A stretch of DNA of 64,000 bases, from positions 310,001-374,000 of the forward strand of contig CAZREB010000002.1 of the NCBI GenBank assembly GCA_964599095.1. Reading direction: 5' to 3'. A program made the translations under genes and the position numbers. Numbering within the stretch: position 1 is the stretch's first letter; every line of letters begins with the position of its first letter. Below the pieces are notes generated by a model that saw nothing but the letters and a program-made list of their open reading frames with translations, did not search any database and was not told the DNA's origin. Of the stretch, positions 1-8,428 are shown one piece after another. The stretch is from SZAS-79 sp964599095. Its GTDB lineage: Bacteria; Pseudomonadota; Gammaproteobacteria; Burkholderiales; SG8-39.

Positions 1-75
1 GCGACCGGCCACGCCCTCTGCCCGTACTGCGGCACCAAGTACACGTTCAAGGGTGCCGCGCCCAAGGGGCACTGA
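1..75 (+). CDS. C-terminal end of zinc-finger (zf-CHCC type) protein, partial
   Basis: Only the last 24 codons are inside the window, ending in TGA at 73-75. The visible tail contains C-P-Y-C-G followed by T-K-Y, the second metal-binding knuckle of the short zf-CHCC proteins (about 60-70 aa, related to the NDUFS6 zinc-binding fold). Such small proteins commonly sit beside LPS or branched-chain amino-acid genes in betaproteobacteria. The following heptosyltransferase frame opens 23 bp before this stop, so the two are probably co-transcribed. The N-terminal half and first Cys pair cannot be checked. Confidence 0.7.
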   Translation, partial: ATGHALCPYCGTKYTFKGAAPKGH

Positions 76-1144
76 GACGCGCCCGGGCCACGAAGCCGGA
101 ACCGCGACGCGCGCCGCCCCGCGCCGTATCCTCGTCGTCGCGCCCAACTGGATCGGCGATGCGCTGATGGCGCAGCCGATGCTGGCGCGGTTGAGGCAGA
201 TTCACCCGGCAACCCCGATCGACCTGCTGGCCCCGCGATGGGTACTGCCGCTCGTCGAGCGCATGCCCGAGGTGAGCGACGCGATCGAGAGCCCGTTCGG
301 GCATGGCGAACTGGGCATAGGCGCGCGCTGGCGGCTGGGTCGCAGCCTCGCGTCGCGAGGTTACGGCCAGGCCATCGTGCTTCCGAATACGCTTAAGAGC
401 GCGCTGGTGCCGCTGTTTGCCGGCATCCCGGTGCGCGCCGGATACGTGGGCGAATCGCGCTATGGCCTGCTGAACGTCCTCCACAGGCTGCCGGCGGAAG
501 ATCCGCCGCCGATGGTCGAGCGCTACCTCGCGCTGGCCGGCCCCCCGGGCGATCCCCTGCCCGCTGTCCCGCCGACCGACCTGAAGACGTCCGCGGAGAA
601 TCTCGCAGCCGCGCTCGCCAAGCTTTCGCTGCAGCCGCCTTCGGACTCGCGTCCGGTGGCGGTGCTCTGCCCGGGCGCGGAGTACGGCCCGGCCAAGCGC
701 TGGCCGGCGGAATACTTTGCGGTCCTCGCGACGAAACTTCGCGACGCCGGATTCGCGGTATGGATCCTGGGCGCGCAGTCCGACCGGCCGGCGGCGCAGG
801 CGATCCTCGACACGAAGCCCGGATGCGCAATCGACCTGTGCGGCAAGACCGACCTCGCCAGCGCGATCGACCTCATCGGCGCGGCGCAGGTCGTGATCAG
901 CAACGACTCGGGCCTGATGCATATCGCTGCGGCGCTGCGCCGGCCGCTGGTCGCGCTCTTTGGATCGTCCAGCCCGAAGCACACGCCACCGCGCAGCGCC
1001 GAAGCGCGCGTGCAGTACGTCGCGATCGAGTGCAGCCCGTGCTTCGAGCGCGTATGCCCGCTCGGCCACTTCCGCTGCATGCGCGACATGACCCCCGAGC
1101 GGATTTTCGGCGAGGCGCTGGCCGCGACCGGCCGCGCTGCGTGA
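53..1144 (+). CDS. waaF: ADP-heptose--LPS heptosyltransferase II
   Basis: Glycosyltransferase family 9 enzyme that adds the second heptose to the LPS inner core at the cytoplasmic face of the inner membrane. The 363-aa product has the N-terminal WIGD motif after the first beta strand (residues 34-37), a central P-G-A-E-Y-G-P-A-K-R-W segment typical of the acceptor/donor cleft, and the C-terminal N-D-S-G-L-M-H-I-A-A sugar-nucleotide motif. E. coli WaaF is about 348 aa, so the length fits. The GTG at 53 gives a roughly 23-residue basic leader before the conserved core; a start slightly further in is possible. It overlaps the zinc-finger gene upstream. Confidence 0.88.
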   Translation: MPRPRGTETRPGHEAGTATRAAPRRILVVAPNWIGDALMAQPMLARLRQIHPATPIDLLAPRWVLPLVERMPEVSDAIESPFGHGELGIGARWRLGRSLASRGYGQAIVLPNTLKSALVPLFAGIPVRAGYVGESRYGLLNVLHRLPAEDPPPMVERYLALAGPPGDPLPAVPPTDLKTSAENLAAALAKLSLQPPSDSRPVAVLCPGAEYGPAKRWPAEYFAVLATKLRDAGFAVWILGAQSDRPAAQAILDTKPGCAIDLCGKTDLASAIDLIGAAQVVISNDSGLMHIAAALRRPLVALFGSSSPKHTPPRSAEARVQYVAIECSPCFERVCPLGHFRCMRDMTPERIFGEALAATGRAA

Positions 1145-1218
1145 CGGCGCAGCGAGCCGCGCAGGAGGGCGTGCGCTAGAATCTGCGCCGCACGCGCGAG
1201 CACACCCGCCCGATCCCG

Positions 1219-1653
1219 ATGAGACCGACTGCCTTCCCGACCCCGCAGGACGCGGAGAACGCCTTCTATGAAGCCCTCGAGCGCGCCGACCTGGAGGCGA
1301 TGATGGCGGTCTGGGCCGAGGATGAGGAGATCGTCTGCATCCACCCGACCGGCCCGCGCCTCGCCGGGCATGAACAGGTGCGCGAAAGCTGGCGGCGCAT
1401 TTTCTCCGGCGGCGCAGGCACGCGCCTGCAGGTCACGCAGCAGGTCACGACCCAGGCGATGATGGTCGCGATCCACAGCGTGCACGAAACCGTCCCCGCA
1501 GCCGGGAACCGCAAGGCCGTGACCGTGGCGGCCACCAACGTGTACCTGCGCACGGCTGCCGGATGGCGAATGATCCTGCACCACGCATCGCACGCGCCGG
1601 GGCCGCCCGAGGGGGGCCGCGCCGAGGCGCCCCCGCCGAAGATCCTCCACTGA
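1219..1653 (+). CDS. NTF2-like / SnoaL-type small domain protein
   Basis: A 144-aa protein with the alpha+beta cone of NTF2-like folds: an N-terminal helix with A-F-Y-E-A-L-E-R-A-D-L-E-A, then W-A-E-D-E-E-I and a C-terminal strand W-R-M-I-L-H-H. This matches the SnoaL_3/DUF4440-type proteins, which are of mostly unknown substrate. The last ~30 residues are Pro/Gly/Ala rich and probably disordered. It lies 74 bp after waaF, and its end runs into the region where the next hydrolase frame opens. No catalytic function can be assigned from sequence. Confidence 0.72.
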   Translation: MRPTAFPTPQDAENAFYEALERADLEAMMAVWAEDEEIVCIHPTGPRLAGHEQVRESWRRIFSGGAGTRLQVTQQVTTQAMMVAIHSVHETVPAAGNRKAVTVAATNVYLRTAAGWRMILHHASHAPGPPEGGRAEAPPPKILH

Positions 1654-1661
1654 AGCGCGCG

Positions 1662-2621
1662 TTGCAGCCCTACGCAGCGCCCGCGTGGCTGCCCGGCGGG
1701 CACGCGCAGACCATCTACGCCGCGCTGCGCAAGCCGCCCAGGGTCGCGTTCGGGCGCGAACGCTGGGATACGCCCGACGGCGATTTCATCGACCTCGACT
1801 GGGCCGGTCCGCGCGACGCGCCGCGGCGGCTGGTGCTCTTCCATGGCCTGGAGGGCAGCTCGGACAGCCACTACGCCCGCTCGATCGTCGGGCGGGCGGC
1901 GGCCGCAGGCTGGCGATGCGTAGTCCCGCATTTCCGCGGCTGCTCCGGCGAGATCAACCGGCTGCCGCGCGCCTACCACTCGGGCGACTACCGCGAGATC
2001 GACTGGATCCTGCGGCGCCTGCATGCGACGGCGAACGGCTCGCGCCTGCACGCGGCGGGCGTATCGCTCGGCGGCAACGCACTGCTCAAGTGGCTCGGCG
2101 AATCCGGCGCGGACGCGGCGCGGATCGTGTCGAGCGCGGCCGCAGTCTCGGCGCCGTTCGACCTGGAAGCCGCAGGGCACGCGCTCGGCCGCGGCTTCAA
2201 CCAGGTCTATACGCGCATGTTCCTTCGCACGCTGAAGCGAAAGTCCGCCGCCAAGATCGCCCGGTTCCCGGGCAGTTTCGATGCGCGCGCGATGCGCGCG
2301 TCGCGCAACCTGTACGAATTCGACAATGCGGTCACCGCGCCGCTGCACGGGTTCCGCGATACCGACCACTACTGGCAGACCGCCGGCAGCTGGCCGGGGT
2401 TCGCCGCGATCGGCGTGCCGACGCTGGTGATCAACGCGAGGAACGACCCCTTCATGCCCGAAAGTTCGCTGGCGCGCGCACGGGCGGCCTCAAAGCACGT
2501 TACATTCGAATTTCCCGCAGGCGGCGGCCATGCCGGTTTCGTCACCGGGCCGTTTCCCGGCCGGCACGGCTGGCTCGCCGCGCGCCTCCTCGACTTCTTC
2601 ACTGCGCAACGAACCCCATGA
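1662..2621 (+). CDS. YheT-family alpha/beta hydrolase
   Basis: Alpha/beta-hydrolase of the YheT (UPF0017/AB-hydrolase 4) family, a probable esterase acting on short lipid or acyl substrates. The family's opening P-x-W-L-P-G-G-H-x-Q-T is present right after the start. With TTG 1662 as start the catalytic triad is S135 (G-V-S-L-G), D262 (N-A-R-N-D-P) and H290 (G-G-H-A-G-F). I chose 1662 because homologues begin just before P-x-W-L-P-G-G-H; an in-frame ATG at 1563 would give 33 more low-complexity residues and overlap the previous gene by 91 bp. It ends in an ATGA overlap with the next gene. Confidence 0.83.
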   Translation: MQPYAAPAWLPGGHAQTIYAALRKPPRVAFGRERWDTPDGDFIDLDWAGPRDAPRRLVLFHGLEGSSDSHYARSIVGRAAAAGWRCVVPHFRGCSGEINRLPRAYHSGDYREIDWILRRLHATANGSRLHAAGVSLGGNALLKWLGESGADAARIVSSAAAVSAPFDLEAAGHALGRGFNQVYTRMFLRTLKRKSAAKIARFPGSFDARAMRASRNLYEFDNAVTAPLHGFRDTDHYWQTAGSWPGFAAIGVPTLVINARNDPFMPESSLARARAASKHVTFEFPAGGGHAGFVTGPFPGRHGWLAARLLDFFTAQRTP

Positions 2622-4009
2622 AACTCCCAGCAGAAATCTTCCGCGCCTACGACATCCGCGGCATCGTCGGCAGCACCCTCACCGCGCCGATCGTGCGCGC
2701 CATCGGGCAGGCGCTCGGCACACTGGCGATCGAAGCCGGTGCCGCGGCCGGCAAGCCGGATGCCGCGATCGCCATCGGCCGCGACGGCCGGCTGTCCGGC
2801 CCGGAACTCTCGGCCGCGCTGGCCGAAGGCATTGCCGCGAGCGGCGCCAACGTGTTCGACGTCGGCATGGTGCCGACGCCGGTCGCCTATTTCGCCGCGC
2901 ATCACCTCGGATGCGGCAGCGCGGTGATGGTCACCGGCAGCCACAACCCGCCGGACTACAACGGCATCAAGATGGTGATCGCCGGCGATACGCTGTCGGG
3001 CGACGCGATCCAGGCGCTGCACAAGCGCGCCGAGTCCGGCCCGCTCGCCAAGGGCAAGGGCACGATCGAAAAGCGCGACATCAACGAGGCCTACCTTGCG
3101 CGCGTCGCCGGCGGCGTCAAGCTCACGCGCCCGATGAAGCTCGCGATCGACTGCGGCAACGGCGTGACCGGGGAGATGGCCCCGGCGCTCTTCCGGCGCC
3201 TGGGCTGCGAGGTGAACGGCCTTTATTGCGAGATCGACGGGCGATTCCCGAACCACCACCCGGATCCGTCCAAGCCCGAGAACCTCGCCGACCTGGTCGA
3301 GACGCTTCGCACCACCGACGCCGAACTGGGCCTGGCCTTCGACGGCGACGGCGACCGCCTCGGCGTGGTCACCAAGGACGGCAAGATCATCTACCCGGAC
3401 CGCCAGTTGATGCTCTACGCGAAGGACGTGCTCAGCCGCAACCCCGGCGCCACGATCATCTACGACGTCAAGTGCACGCGCAGGCTCGACCCCTGGATCC
3501 GCGAGCACGGCGGCGTGCCGCTGATCTGGAAGACCGGGCATTCGCTGGTCAAGGCCAAGCTCAAGGAGACCGGCGCGCCGCTGGCCGGCGAGATGTCCGG
3601 GCACACCTTCTTCAAGGAGCGCTGGTACGGGTTCGACGATGCGCTCTACGTCGGCGCGCGGCTGCTCGAGATCGTGTCGCGCGAGAAGGACCCGAGCGCG
3701 CTGCTCAATGCGCTGCCGGATTCCCCGTCCACGCCGGAACTGAACTGGAAGCTTTCCGAAGGCGAGCCGCACGCGCTGATCGAGCGGCTGCAAAAGGGCG
3801 CGCCGTTCCCGAATGCGGAGCGCATCCTGACCATCGACGGCGTGCGGGCCGAATACAGGGACGGCTTCGGTCTTGCGCGCGCATCGAACACCACGCCGGT
3901 GATCGTGCTGCGCTTCGAGGCGGACAGCGAAGCGGCGCTTGCGCGCATCCAGGGCGAATTCCGCGCGGCATTGCAGCCCCTGAAGCCGGGGTCGGCGCTG
4001 CCTTTCTAG
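2618..4009 (+). CDS. phosphomannomutase/phosphoglucomutase
   Basis: Alpha-D-phosphohexomutase superfamily enzyme interconverting hexose-1-P and hexose-6-P for LPS or exopolysaccharide precursors. The 463-aa protein has the phosphoserine loop T-G-S-H-N-P-P (S108), the Mg-binding D-G-D-G-D at D242/D244/D246, the sugar-specificity loop G-E-M-S-G-H and a C-terminal phosphate-binding domain with R-A-S-N-T-T-P. The loop G-E-M-S-G-H is the form typical of dual-specificity PMM/PGM (AlgC-like) enzymes. ATG 2618 overlaps the preceding stop by 4 bp, which argues for translational coupling and rejects the far longer open frame upstream. Confidence 0.9.
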   Translation: MKLPAEIFRAYDIRGIVGSTLTAPIVRAIGQALGTLAIEAGAAAGKPDAAIAIGRDGRLSGPELSAALAEGIAASGANVFDVGMVPTPVAYFAAHHLGCGSAVMVTGSHNPPDYNGIKMVIAGDTLSGDAIQALHKRAESGPLAKGKGTIEKRDINEAYLARVAGGVKLTRPMKLAIDCGNGVTGEMAPALFRRLGCEVNGLYCEIDGRFPNHHPDPSKPENLADLVETLRTTDAELGLAFDGDGDRLGVVTKDGKIIYPDRQLMLYAKDVLSRNPGATIIYDVKCTRRLDPWIREHGGVPLIWKTGHSLVKAKLKETGAPLAGEMSGHTFFKERWYGFDDALYVGARLLEIVSREKDPSALLNALPDSPSTPELNWKLSEGEPHALIERLQKGAPFPNAERILTIDGVRAEYRDGFGLARASNTTPVIVLRFEADSEAALARIQGEFRAALQPLKPGSALPF

Positions 4010-4017
4010 CCGGGGTG

Positions 4018-4084
4018 ATGGCAGCATTTCTCCTTGCAAGCCAGTAAATACGCGGTCCTACCGTAGAAAATGGCAGTAATTGCC
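4018..4084 (-). repeat. dispersed ~66-bp repeat, copy A
   Basis: One of five copies in this window of an element about 66 bp long that begins near GCAATTACTGCCATTTTC and ends AAATGCTGCCAT, read here on the minus strand. The other copies are at 34201, 39572, 44679 and 56506. This copy lies between the mutase stop and the FitAB-type antitoxin start, about 100 bp upstream of the antitoxin ATG. The two ends share the word TGCTGCCAT or a close variant as a direct repeat with about 50 bp between. Confidence 0.75.
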
Positions 4085-4137
4085 GGGTGCACACCGGCCC
4101 CGCGAGCCGATACCCGGGGTGCGAAAAGCCCGGCCGT

Positions 4138-4156
4138 ATGCTAGCATTTGGCTAGC
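4138..4156. promoter_or_regulatory. probable autoregulatory operator of the FitAB-type module
   Basis: The 10-bp perfect palindrome ATGCTAGCAT (4138-4147) is followed by a second GCTAGC (4151-4156), with the two GCTAGC centres 11 bp apart, about one helical turn. The pair ends 30 bp before the antitoxin ATG. Ribbon-helix-helix antitoxins such as FitA normally bind paired short palindromes in exactly this place, so an operator is the natural reading; binding itself is inferred. Confidence 0.6.
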
Positions 4157-4186
4157 GTTCTGGAATCCATTTCGGAGACCTCTTCC

Positions 4187-4408
4187 ATGCCCGGCTTCGT
4201 GATCAAGGATCTGCCCGACGACCTGCACCGCAAGCTCAAGGCGCAGGCGGCGAGGCATCACCGCAGCATGACCAAGGAGGTGCTGGCGGTGCTCGAACAG
4301 GCGCTCACCGCGCAAGCGCCGCCGTCGAATGCGCCTCCGCCGTTTCGCGGCCGGTTCGCGCTGACCGGGAAGTTCCTCGACAAGGCGAAGCGCGAGGGTC
4401 GCGAGTGA
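4187..4408 (+). CDS. FitA-type ribbon-helix-helix antitoxin
   Basis: A 73-aa Arc/MetJ-like DNA-binding antitoxin that should neutralise and co-repress with the PIN toxin encoded next. The N-terminus has the ribbon F-V-I-K-D-L-P followed by D-D-L-H-R-K-L-K-x-x-A-A-x-H-x-R-S-M, the FitA/StbC signature. The basic C-terminal tail (F-R-G-R-F-A-L-T-G-K-F) is the likely toxin-binding segment. ATG 4187 is preceded by GGAG at 4174-4177 and matches the usual FitA N-terminus; a TTG at 4148 in the same frame would fall inside the operator. Its stop overlaps the toxin's GTG start. Confidence 0.85.
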   Translation: MPGFVIKDLPDDLHRKLKAQAARHHRSMTKEVLAVLEQALTAQAPPSNAPPPFRGRFALTGKFLDKAKREGRE

Positions 4409-4860
4409 TCGTCGTTGATGTCAACGTCGTCGCCTACTATTTCATCGAAGGCGACAAGACGGCGATGGCGCGCGAACTCATGCGAACCGATCCGGATTGG
4501 CGCCTGCCTGCTCTCTGGCGCCACGAGTACCTGAACATTCTGGCGACCTACGCCCGGCAGGGCGGTGCGACCGTCGCGGAGAGTCGCAAGCTCTGGCGGC
4601 TCGCCGCCGATCTGCTCTTGCCGCGCGAACAGGAAGTCGAGCCCGAGGCCGCGCTCGCCCTCGCCGTGGACCACAAACTGAGCGCATACGACGCGCAGTA
4701 CATCGTGCTGGCACAGCGCCTTCATACCTTCCTCGTGACCGAGGATCGGCGGCTGGCCAGGGCATTCCCGGCGATCGCCCGCACAATGCAGGCCTGCGTC
4801 GCGGCCGGTTCAGCGACCTCCGGAAAGCAGGCGGGTTCCCGGCCGCGAACGGAGCCATGA
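4405..4860 (+). CDS. PIN-domain ribonuclease toxin (FitB/VapC type)
   Basis: A 151-aa PIN-domain protein, the Mg-dependent RNase toxin partner of the upstream antitoxin. The four acidic positions of the PIN active site are visible: D5 (V-V-D-V-N), E41 (R-H-E-Y-L-N), D96 (S-A-Y-D-A-Q-Y) and D114 (T-E-D-R-R-L). The GTG start overlaps the antitoxin stop by 4 bp, the normal coupled TA layout. The last ~20 residues extend beyond the fold and are low complexity. All catalytic residues are kept, so it is probably active. Confidence 0.85.
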   Translation: MIVVDVNVVAYYFIEGDKTAMARELMRTDPDWRLPALWRHEYLNILATYARQGGATVAESRKLWRLAADLLLPREQEVEPEAALALAVDHKLSAYDAQYIVLAQRLHTFLVTEDRRLARAFPAIARTMQACVAAGSATSGKQAGSRPRTEP

Positions 4861-4888
4861 ACATGGACGCGGCAAGTCCCGGGCCCGC

Positions 4889-6055
4889 GTGAGCACCGGC
4901 CGCAACGGCCTGTCGCGCACTTTCCAGCGCTTTTTCGACTCCGAGAAGGCGGGCGGGATCGTGCTGGTCGCCTGCACCGTGCTTTCGCTGGCGCTTACCA
5001 ACTCGCCCTCGGGCCGCAGCTACCTCGCGCTGTGGCAGTTCGACCTGGGCGGCCTGAGCCTCGAGCTCTGGATCAACGACGCGCTGATGGCGGTCTTCTT
5101 CCTGCTGATCGGCCTCGAACTCGAGCGTGAGCTCTATGTGGGCGAGCTGTCCGACTTTCGCAGGGCGCTGCTGCCGATGATCGCGGCGGCGGGCGGGATC
5201 GTCACGCCCGCGCTGATCCACTACGCGCTCAACGCCGGGACCGCCACCCAGGCCGGGATGGGCATCCCGATGGCCACCGACATCGCGTTCGCGCTCGGCG
5301 TGCTCGCGCTCCTCGGGCGCCGGATCCCGGCCTCCCTCAAAGTGTTCGTCGTGGCCTTCGCGGTCATGGACGACCTCGGCGCGATCGTCGTGATCGCGCT
5401 GTTCTATTCCGGCGGCGTGTCGATGGCCTGGCTGGCCGGCGCGCTCGCCGTCTGGGCGATCCTCGGCGCGCTCAACAAGGCGTTCCGCGTCATGTCGCTC
5501 GCGCCCTACCTCGCGGGCGGCGCGCTGATGTGGTTCCTGATGCTGAAATCCGGCGTGCACGCGACGATTGCCGGCGTGATGCTCGCCTTCGCGATTCCCT
5601 TCTCGTCGCGCGCCGAAGACGAGTCCTCGCCTTCGCATCGGCTGGAGCACTTCCTGCACAAGCCGGTGGCGTTCTTCATCCTCCCGGTGTTCGCGCTCGC
5701 CAATACCGCGATTCCGATCGGCGCGGACTGGCTGCAGTCGCTCTCGAGCGCGAATTCGGCGGGCATCGCCGCCGGACTGGTGCTCGGCAAACCGATCGGG
5801 GTCACGCTGTTTTGCGCCGCCGCCGTGGCCGCCGGCCTGTGCCGGCTGCCGGAGGACCTCGGGTGGCCGCACGTCGTGGGCGCCGGGATGCTCGGCGGCA
5901 TCGGCTTCACGATGTCGATCTTCATCGCCAACCTCGCGTTCGCGGGCGACGCACACGCGATCAACGCATCGAAGATGGCGATCCTCGCCGCTTCGCTGAC
6001 GGCGGGGGTGCTGGGGAGCTTGTGGTTGAGCCGCGGCGGCGGCACGGCGCGCTAG
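4889..6055 (+). CDS. nhaA: Na+/H+ antiporter NhaA
   Basis: Inner-membrane sodium/proton antiporter for pH and Na+ homeostasis. The 388-aa protein has about 12 hydrophobic segments and the NhaA hallmarks: P-M-A-T-D-I-A-F-A-L-G-V-L with D131, and M-D-D-L-G-A-I with D161/D162, equivalent to E. coli D133, D163 and D164. The C-terminal G-I-G-F-T-M-S-I-F-I is also typical. Length matches the E. coli protein (388). The GTG start at 4889 gives the usual short N-terminal amphipathic helix. Its end overlaps the end of the convergent carbamate kinase gene by 4 bp. Confidence 0.93.
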   Translation: MSTGRNGLSRTFQRFFDSEKAGGIVLVACTVLSLALTNSPSGRSYLALWQFDLGGLSLELWINDALMAVFFLLIGLELERELYVGELSDFRRALLPMIAAAGGIVTPALIHYALNAGTATQAGMGIPMATDIAFALGVLALLGRRIPASLKVFVVAFAVMDDLGAIVVIALFYSGGVSMAWLAGALAVWAILGALNKAFRVMSLAPYLAGGALMWFLMLKSGVHATIAGVMLAFAIPFSSRAEDESSPSHRLEHFLHKPVAFFILPVFALANTAIPIGADWLQSLSSANSAGIAAGLVLGKPIGVTLFCAAAVAAGLCRLPEDLGWPHVVGAGMLGGIGFTMSIFIANLAFAGDAHAINASKMAILAASLTAGVLGSLWLSRGGGTAR

Positions 6056-6999
6056 GCGCCGAGGATGCGCGTACCGGTTTCGCCCGCCAGGGCGCGGCCT
6101 ATGTTCTCCGGGTTCGTGATCAGGCCCTCGCGGCCGCCCCCGTCGAGATACTCGATGATCGCGCTAATCTTCGGGCCCATGCTGCCCTTGTCGAACTGGT
6201 CGGCGGCGGAATAGCCGCGCGCCTCGTCCAGCGTCATGCGGTCGAGCCACTTCTGCTTCGGCGTATTGAAATCGATTGCGACTTTCTCCACGCCGGTAGA
6301 CACCAGCAGCAAGTCCGCGCCCAGGTCGCGGGCCAGCAGGCTGGAGGCGAAGTCCTTGTCGATTACCGCCTCGACGCCGGCGAGATCGCCGCTTTCCTCC
6401 TCGATCACCGGGATCCCGCCGCCGCCGCACGCGATCACCAGGTAACCGGCGTTCGCAAGGAAACGGATCTCGTCGAGTTCGACGATCGCCTTGGGCCGCG
6501 GAGAAGGCACCACCCGCCGCCAGCCGCGGCCCGCATCCTCCCTGACGGTCCAGCCCTGCTCGGCGGCAATGCGCCTCGCGGTAGTCTCGTCGAAGTGCGA
6601 GCCGATCGGCTTGGTCGGGTTCGCGAAGGCCGGGTCGTTGCGGTCGACCAGCGTCTGGGTGACCACCGCGATCGGCCTGGTCGCCCGGCCGCGCCGGCGG
6701 AATTCGTTGCGGAAGGCACGGTCGAACATGTAGCCGATCGCGCCCTGGATGTCGGCGCCGGCGTAATCCATCGGCACCGGCGTGACCTCCTTGATCGACA
6801 ACTCCGAGCGCCGCAGGATGAAACCCACCTGCGGCCCGTTGCCGTGGGTCAGCACCACGTTCCAGCCCGCCTCGACCATGTCGGCGACGTAGTGCGCCGT
6901 CATCGCCGCGGCCGCGTACTGGTCGGGGATCGACTGGTGCGCCTTGTCGGTGATCAGTGCATTGCCGCCTACCGCCACCACTGCCAACCGCCTGGACAT
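6052..6999 (-). CDS. arcC: carbamate kinase
   Basis: Amino-acid-kinase family enzyme converting carbamoyl phosphate and ADP to carbamate and ATP. The 315-aa protein has V-A-V-G-G-N-A-L near the N-terminus, L-T-H-G-N-G-P-Q-V-G-F, A-C-G-G-G-G-I-P-V and the C-terminal G-S-M-G-P-K-I substrate loop. It lies 19 bp downstream of the DUF1116 gene, which follows fdrA with a 4-bp overlap. No arginine deiminase or ornithine carbamoyltransferase is beside it, so the carbamoyl phosphate is most simply supplied by the FdrA/DUF1116 transferase. The same gene association is known from the E. coli allantoin region (ybcF with fdrA-ylbE-ylbF). Confidence 0.92.
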   Translation of the reverse strand: MSRRLAVVAVGGNALITDKAHQSIPDQYAAAAMTAHYVADMVEAGWNVVLTHGNGPQVGFILRRSELSIKEVTPVPMDYAGADIQGAIGYMFDRAFRNEFRRRGRATRPIAVVTQTLVDRNDPAFANPTKPIGSHFDETTARRIAAEQGWTVREDAGRGWRRVVPSPRPKAIVELDEIRFLANAGYLVIACGGGGIPVIEEESGDLAGVEAVIDKDFASSLLARDLGADLLLVSTGVEKVAIDFNTPKQKWLDRMTLDEARGYSAADQFDKGSMGPKISAIIEYLDGGGREGLITNPENIGRALAGETGTRILGA

Positions 7000-7018
7000 T
7001 GCCTGTCCTCCCTTCGGT

Positions 7019-8428
7019 TCAGCGTGCCGAGTCGAGCTTCTTGCCGAGTGCCAGGATCGCCTGGCTGAAACACGCCAGCGGCGCGTGCGTGACGCCGGCG
7101 CCGATCTGGCCGACGCCGGCCTCGCGGTGCGCGATGCCGGTATTGATCACCGGCAGGATCCCGGTATCGACCACCTTGCGGGTGTCGATGCCGGCCGGCG
7201 TGCCGCCGAAGTTGAGCGCAGGCAAAGTAAATGCGGAGTTGCGGCCGAGCGTGATGTGGGTCATCGCCAGCGTATTGGCGACCGCGTCGGCCGGCGTGCC
7301 GCCGACGAACTTGACGATCGCCGGCGCGGCTGCCATCGCGAATCCGCCGAGGCCCGCAGTCTCGGTGATCGCGCTGTCGCCCAGGTCGCCGGCCGCATCC
7401 GCGGTGCTGTAGCCGGGAAAGTAAAGGCCTTCGACGACCGGGGCCGGCGCGGTAAACCAGGCCTCGCCGGTGCCGCTGGTGCGCACGCCGAACTCGACGC
7501 CGTTGCGGCACATCGCGGTCGCCATGCTGCTGCCCTCGATGCCGCTTGCGGCATCCAGCATCGCCTTGCTCGCGGCCATCGAGAGGTTGAGGAAGAAATG
7601 GTCGTTACCGGCGATGAATTCCGCGCTCGCCGCAACGTCGGCGGCCGGTGCGCCCGACTTGAGCAGCGCCGGAACCAATCGCTTCAGCAGCAGGCCGGAG
7701 GCGGCGGCATTGCGATTGTGGATTTCGTCGCCCATGTGCAGCGCCTGCGCCATCAGCGGCTTGAGTTCCAGCGCGCCGAGCACCTTGAGGCCGGCGGCGA
7801 TCGTCGGCGCGAGGCAGGTGCCCATCCACCTGAGGCGATCGATCACCTCAGGGCCGTTGGCGCCGAAGCGCAGCACCTTGCCCAGGCCCTCGTTCAGGTT
7901 GCTGAACGCGAGGTTGCCCTTGGTCGAATTCCGGACGATCCACACCGGCATCGACGGGCTGATGATGCCGGCCATCGGCCCGACGGCGCCGTGATGGTGG
8001 CACGGCGCGAACTTTACCTCGCCGCTGCCGGCCAGTGCGAATGCAGCCCTGACGTCCGCAGCCCAGCCTTCGTGCAGGATCGCGCCGGCGATTGCGCCCT
8101 GCATCGGGCCGCACATCCGCGCCCATTCGATCGGCGGGCCGGCGTGCAGCAGCATCCGCCCCTGCATCCCCGGGATGACGTCACGCGCGATCCCGATGCC
8201 TTCGAGCACCGGCTGCGCCGCCGAGTAGGCGTCGAACGCCTGCTTGTTCGCGGCTTCGACCCTCGGATCGCCGACGAGGCGGGCAAGCGCGGCGCCCGCG
8301 GCCACATCGCCCTGCGCAGGCGGGGCCCATTCGAGCTGGGTTGCGCTCGCGCCGGCCTGGCGGACGGCATCGGCGAACGAGGCGATGCCGACGTTGATCA
8401 CATGGAGCTTCGACCCGAACAGGCTCAT
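7019..8428 (-). CDS. DUF1116 protein (YlbE/AllG-like), oxamate carbamoyltransferase subunit candidate
   Basis: A 469-aa protein of the DUF1116 family, recognised by N-x-G-I-x-S-F-A near the N-terminus, A-P-C-H-H-H-G-A-V-G-P-M-A-G and H-M-G-D-E-I-H-N-R-N in the middle. In E. coli, YlbE with FdrA and YlbF is the reported oxamate carbamoyltransferase (oxalurate + Pi to oxamate + carbamoyl phosphate) at the end of anaerobic allantoin use. Here it overlaps the end of fdrA by 4 bp and precedes carbamate kinase, so the three are one operon. The third E. coli subunit (YlbF, DUF2877) is not in the window. The substrate is therefore inferred only as a ureide. Confidence 0.85.
   Translation of the reverse strand: MSLFGSKLHVINVGIASFADAVRQAGASATQLEWAPPAQGDVAAGAALARLVGDPRVEAANKQAFDAYSAAQPVLEGIGIARDVIPGMQGRMLLHAGPPIEWARMCGPMQGAIAGAILHEGWAADVRAAFALAGSGEVKFAPCHHHGAVGPMAGIISPSMPVWIVRNSTKGNLAFSNLNEGLGKVLRFGANGPEVIDRLRWMGTCLAPTIAAGLKVLGALELKPLMAQALHMGDEIHNRNAAASGLLLKRLVPALLKSGAPAADVAASAEFIAGNDHFFLNLSMAASKAMLDAASGIEGSSMATAMCRNGVEFGVRTSGTGEAWFTAPAPVVEGLYFPGYSTADAAGDLGDSAITETAGLGGFAMAAAPAIVKFVGGTPADAVANTLAMTHITLGRNSAFTLPALNFGGTPAGIDTRKVVDTGILPVINTGIAHREAGVGQIGAGVTHAPLACFSQAILALGKKLDSAR

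Noticed and set aside
1563..1661. Longer N-terminus of the YheT-type hydrolase from ATG 1563
   Set aside because: It would be a Pro/Arg/Ala low-complexity leader and overlap the NTF2-like gene by 91 bp; family proteins start near P-x-W-L-P-G-G-H.
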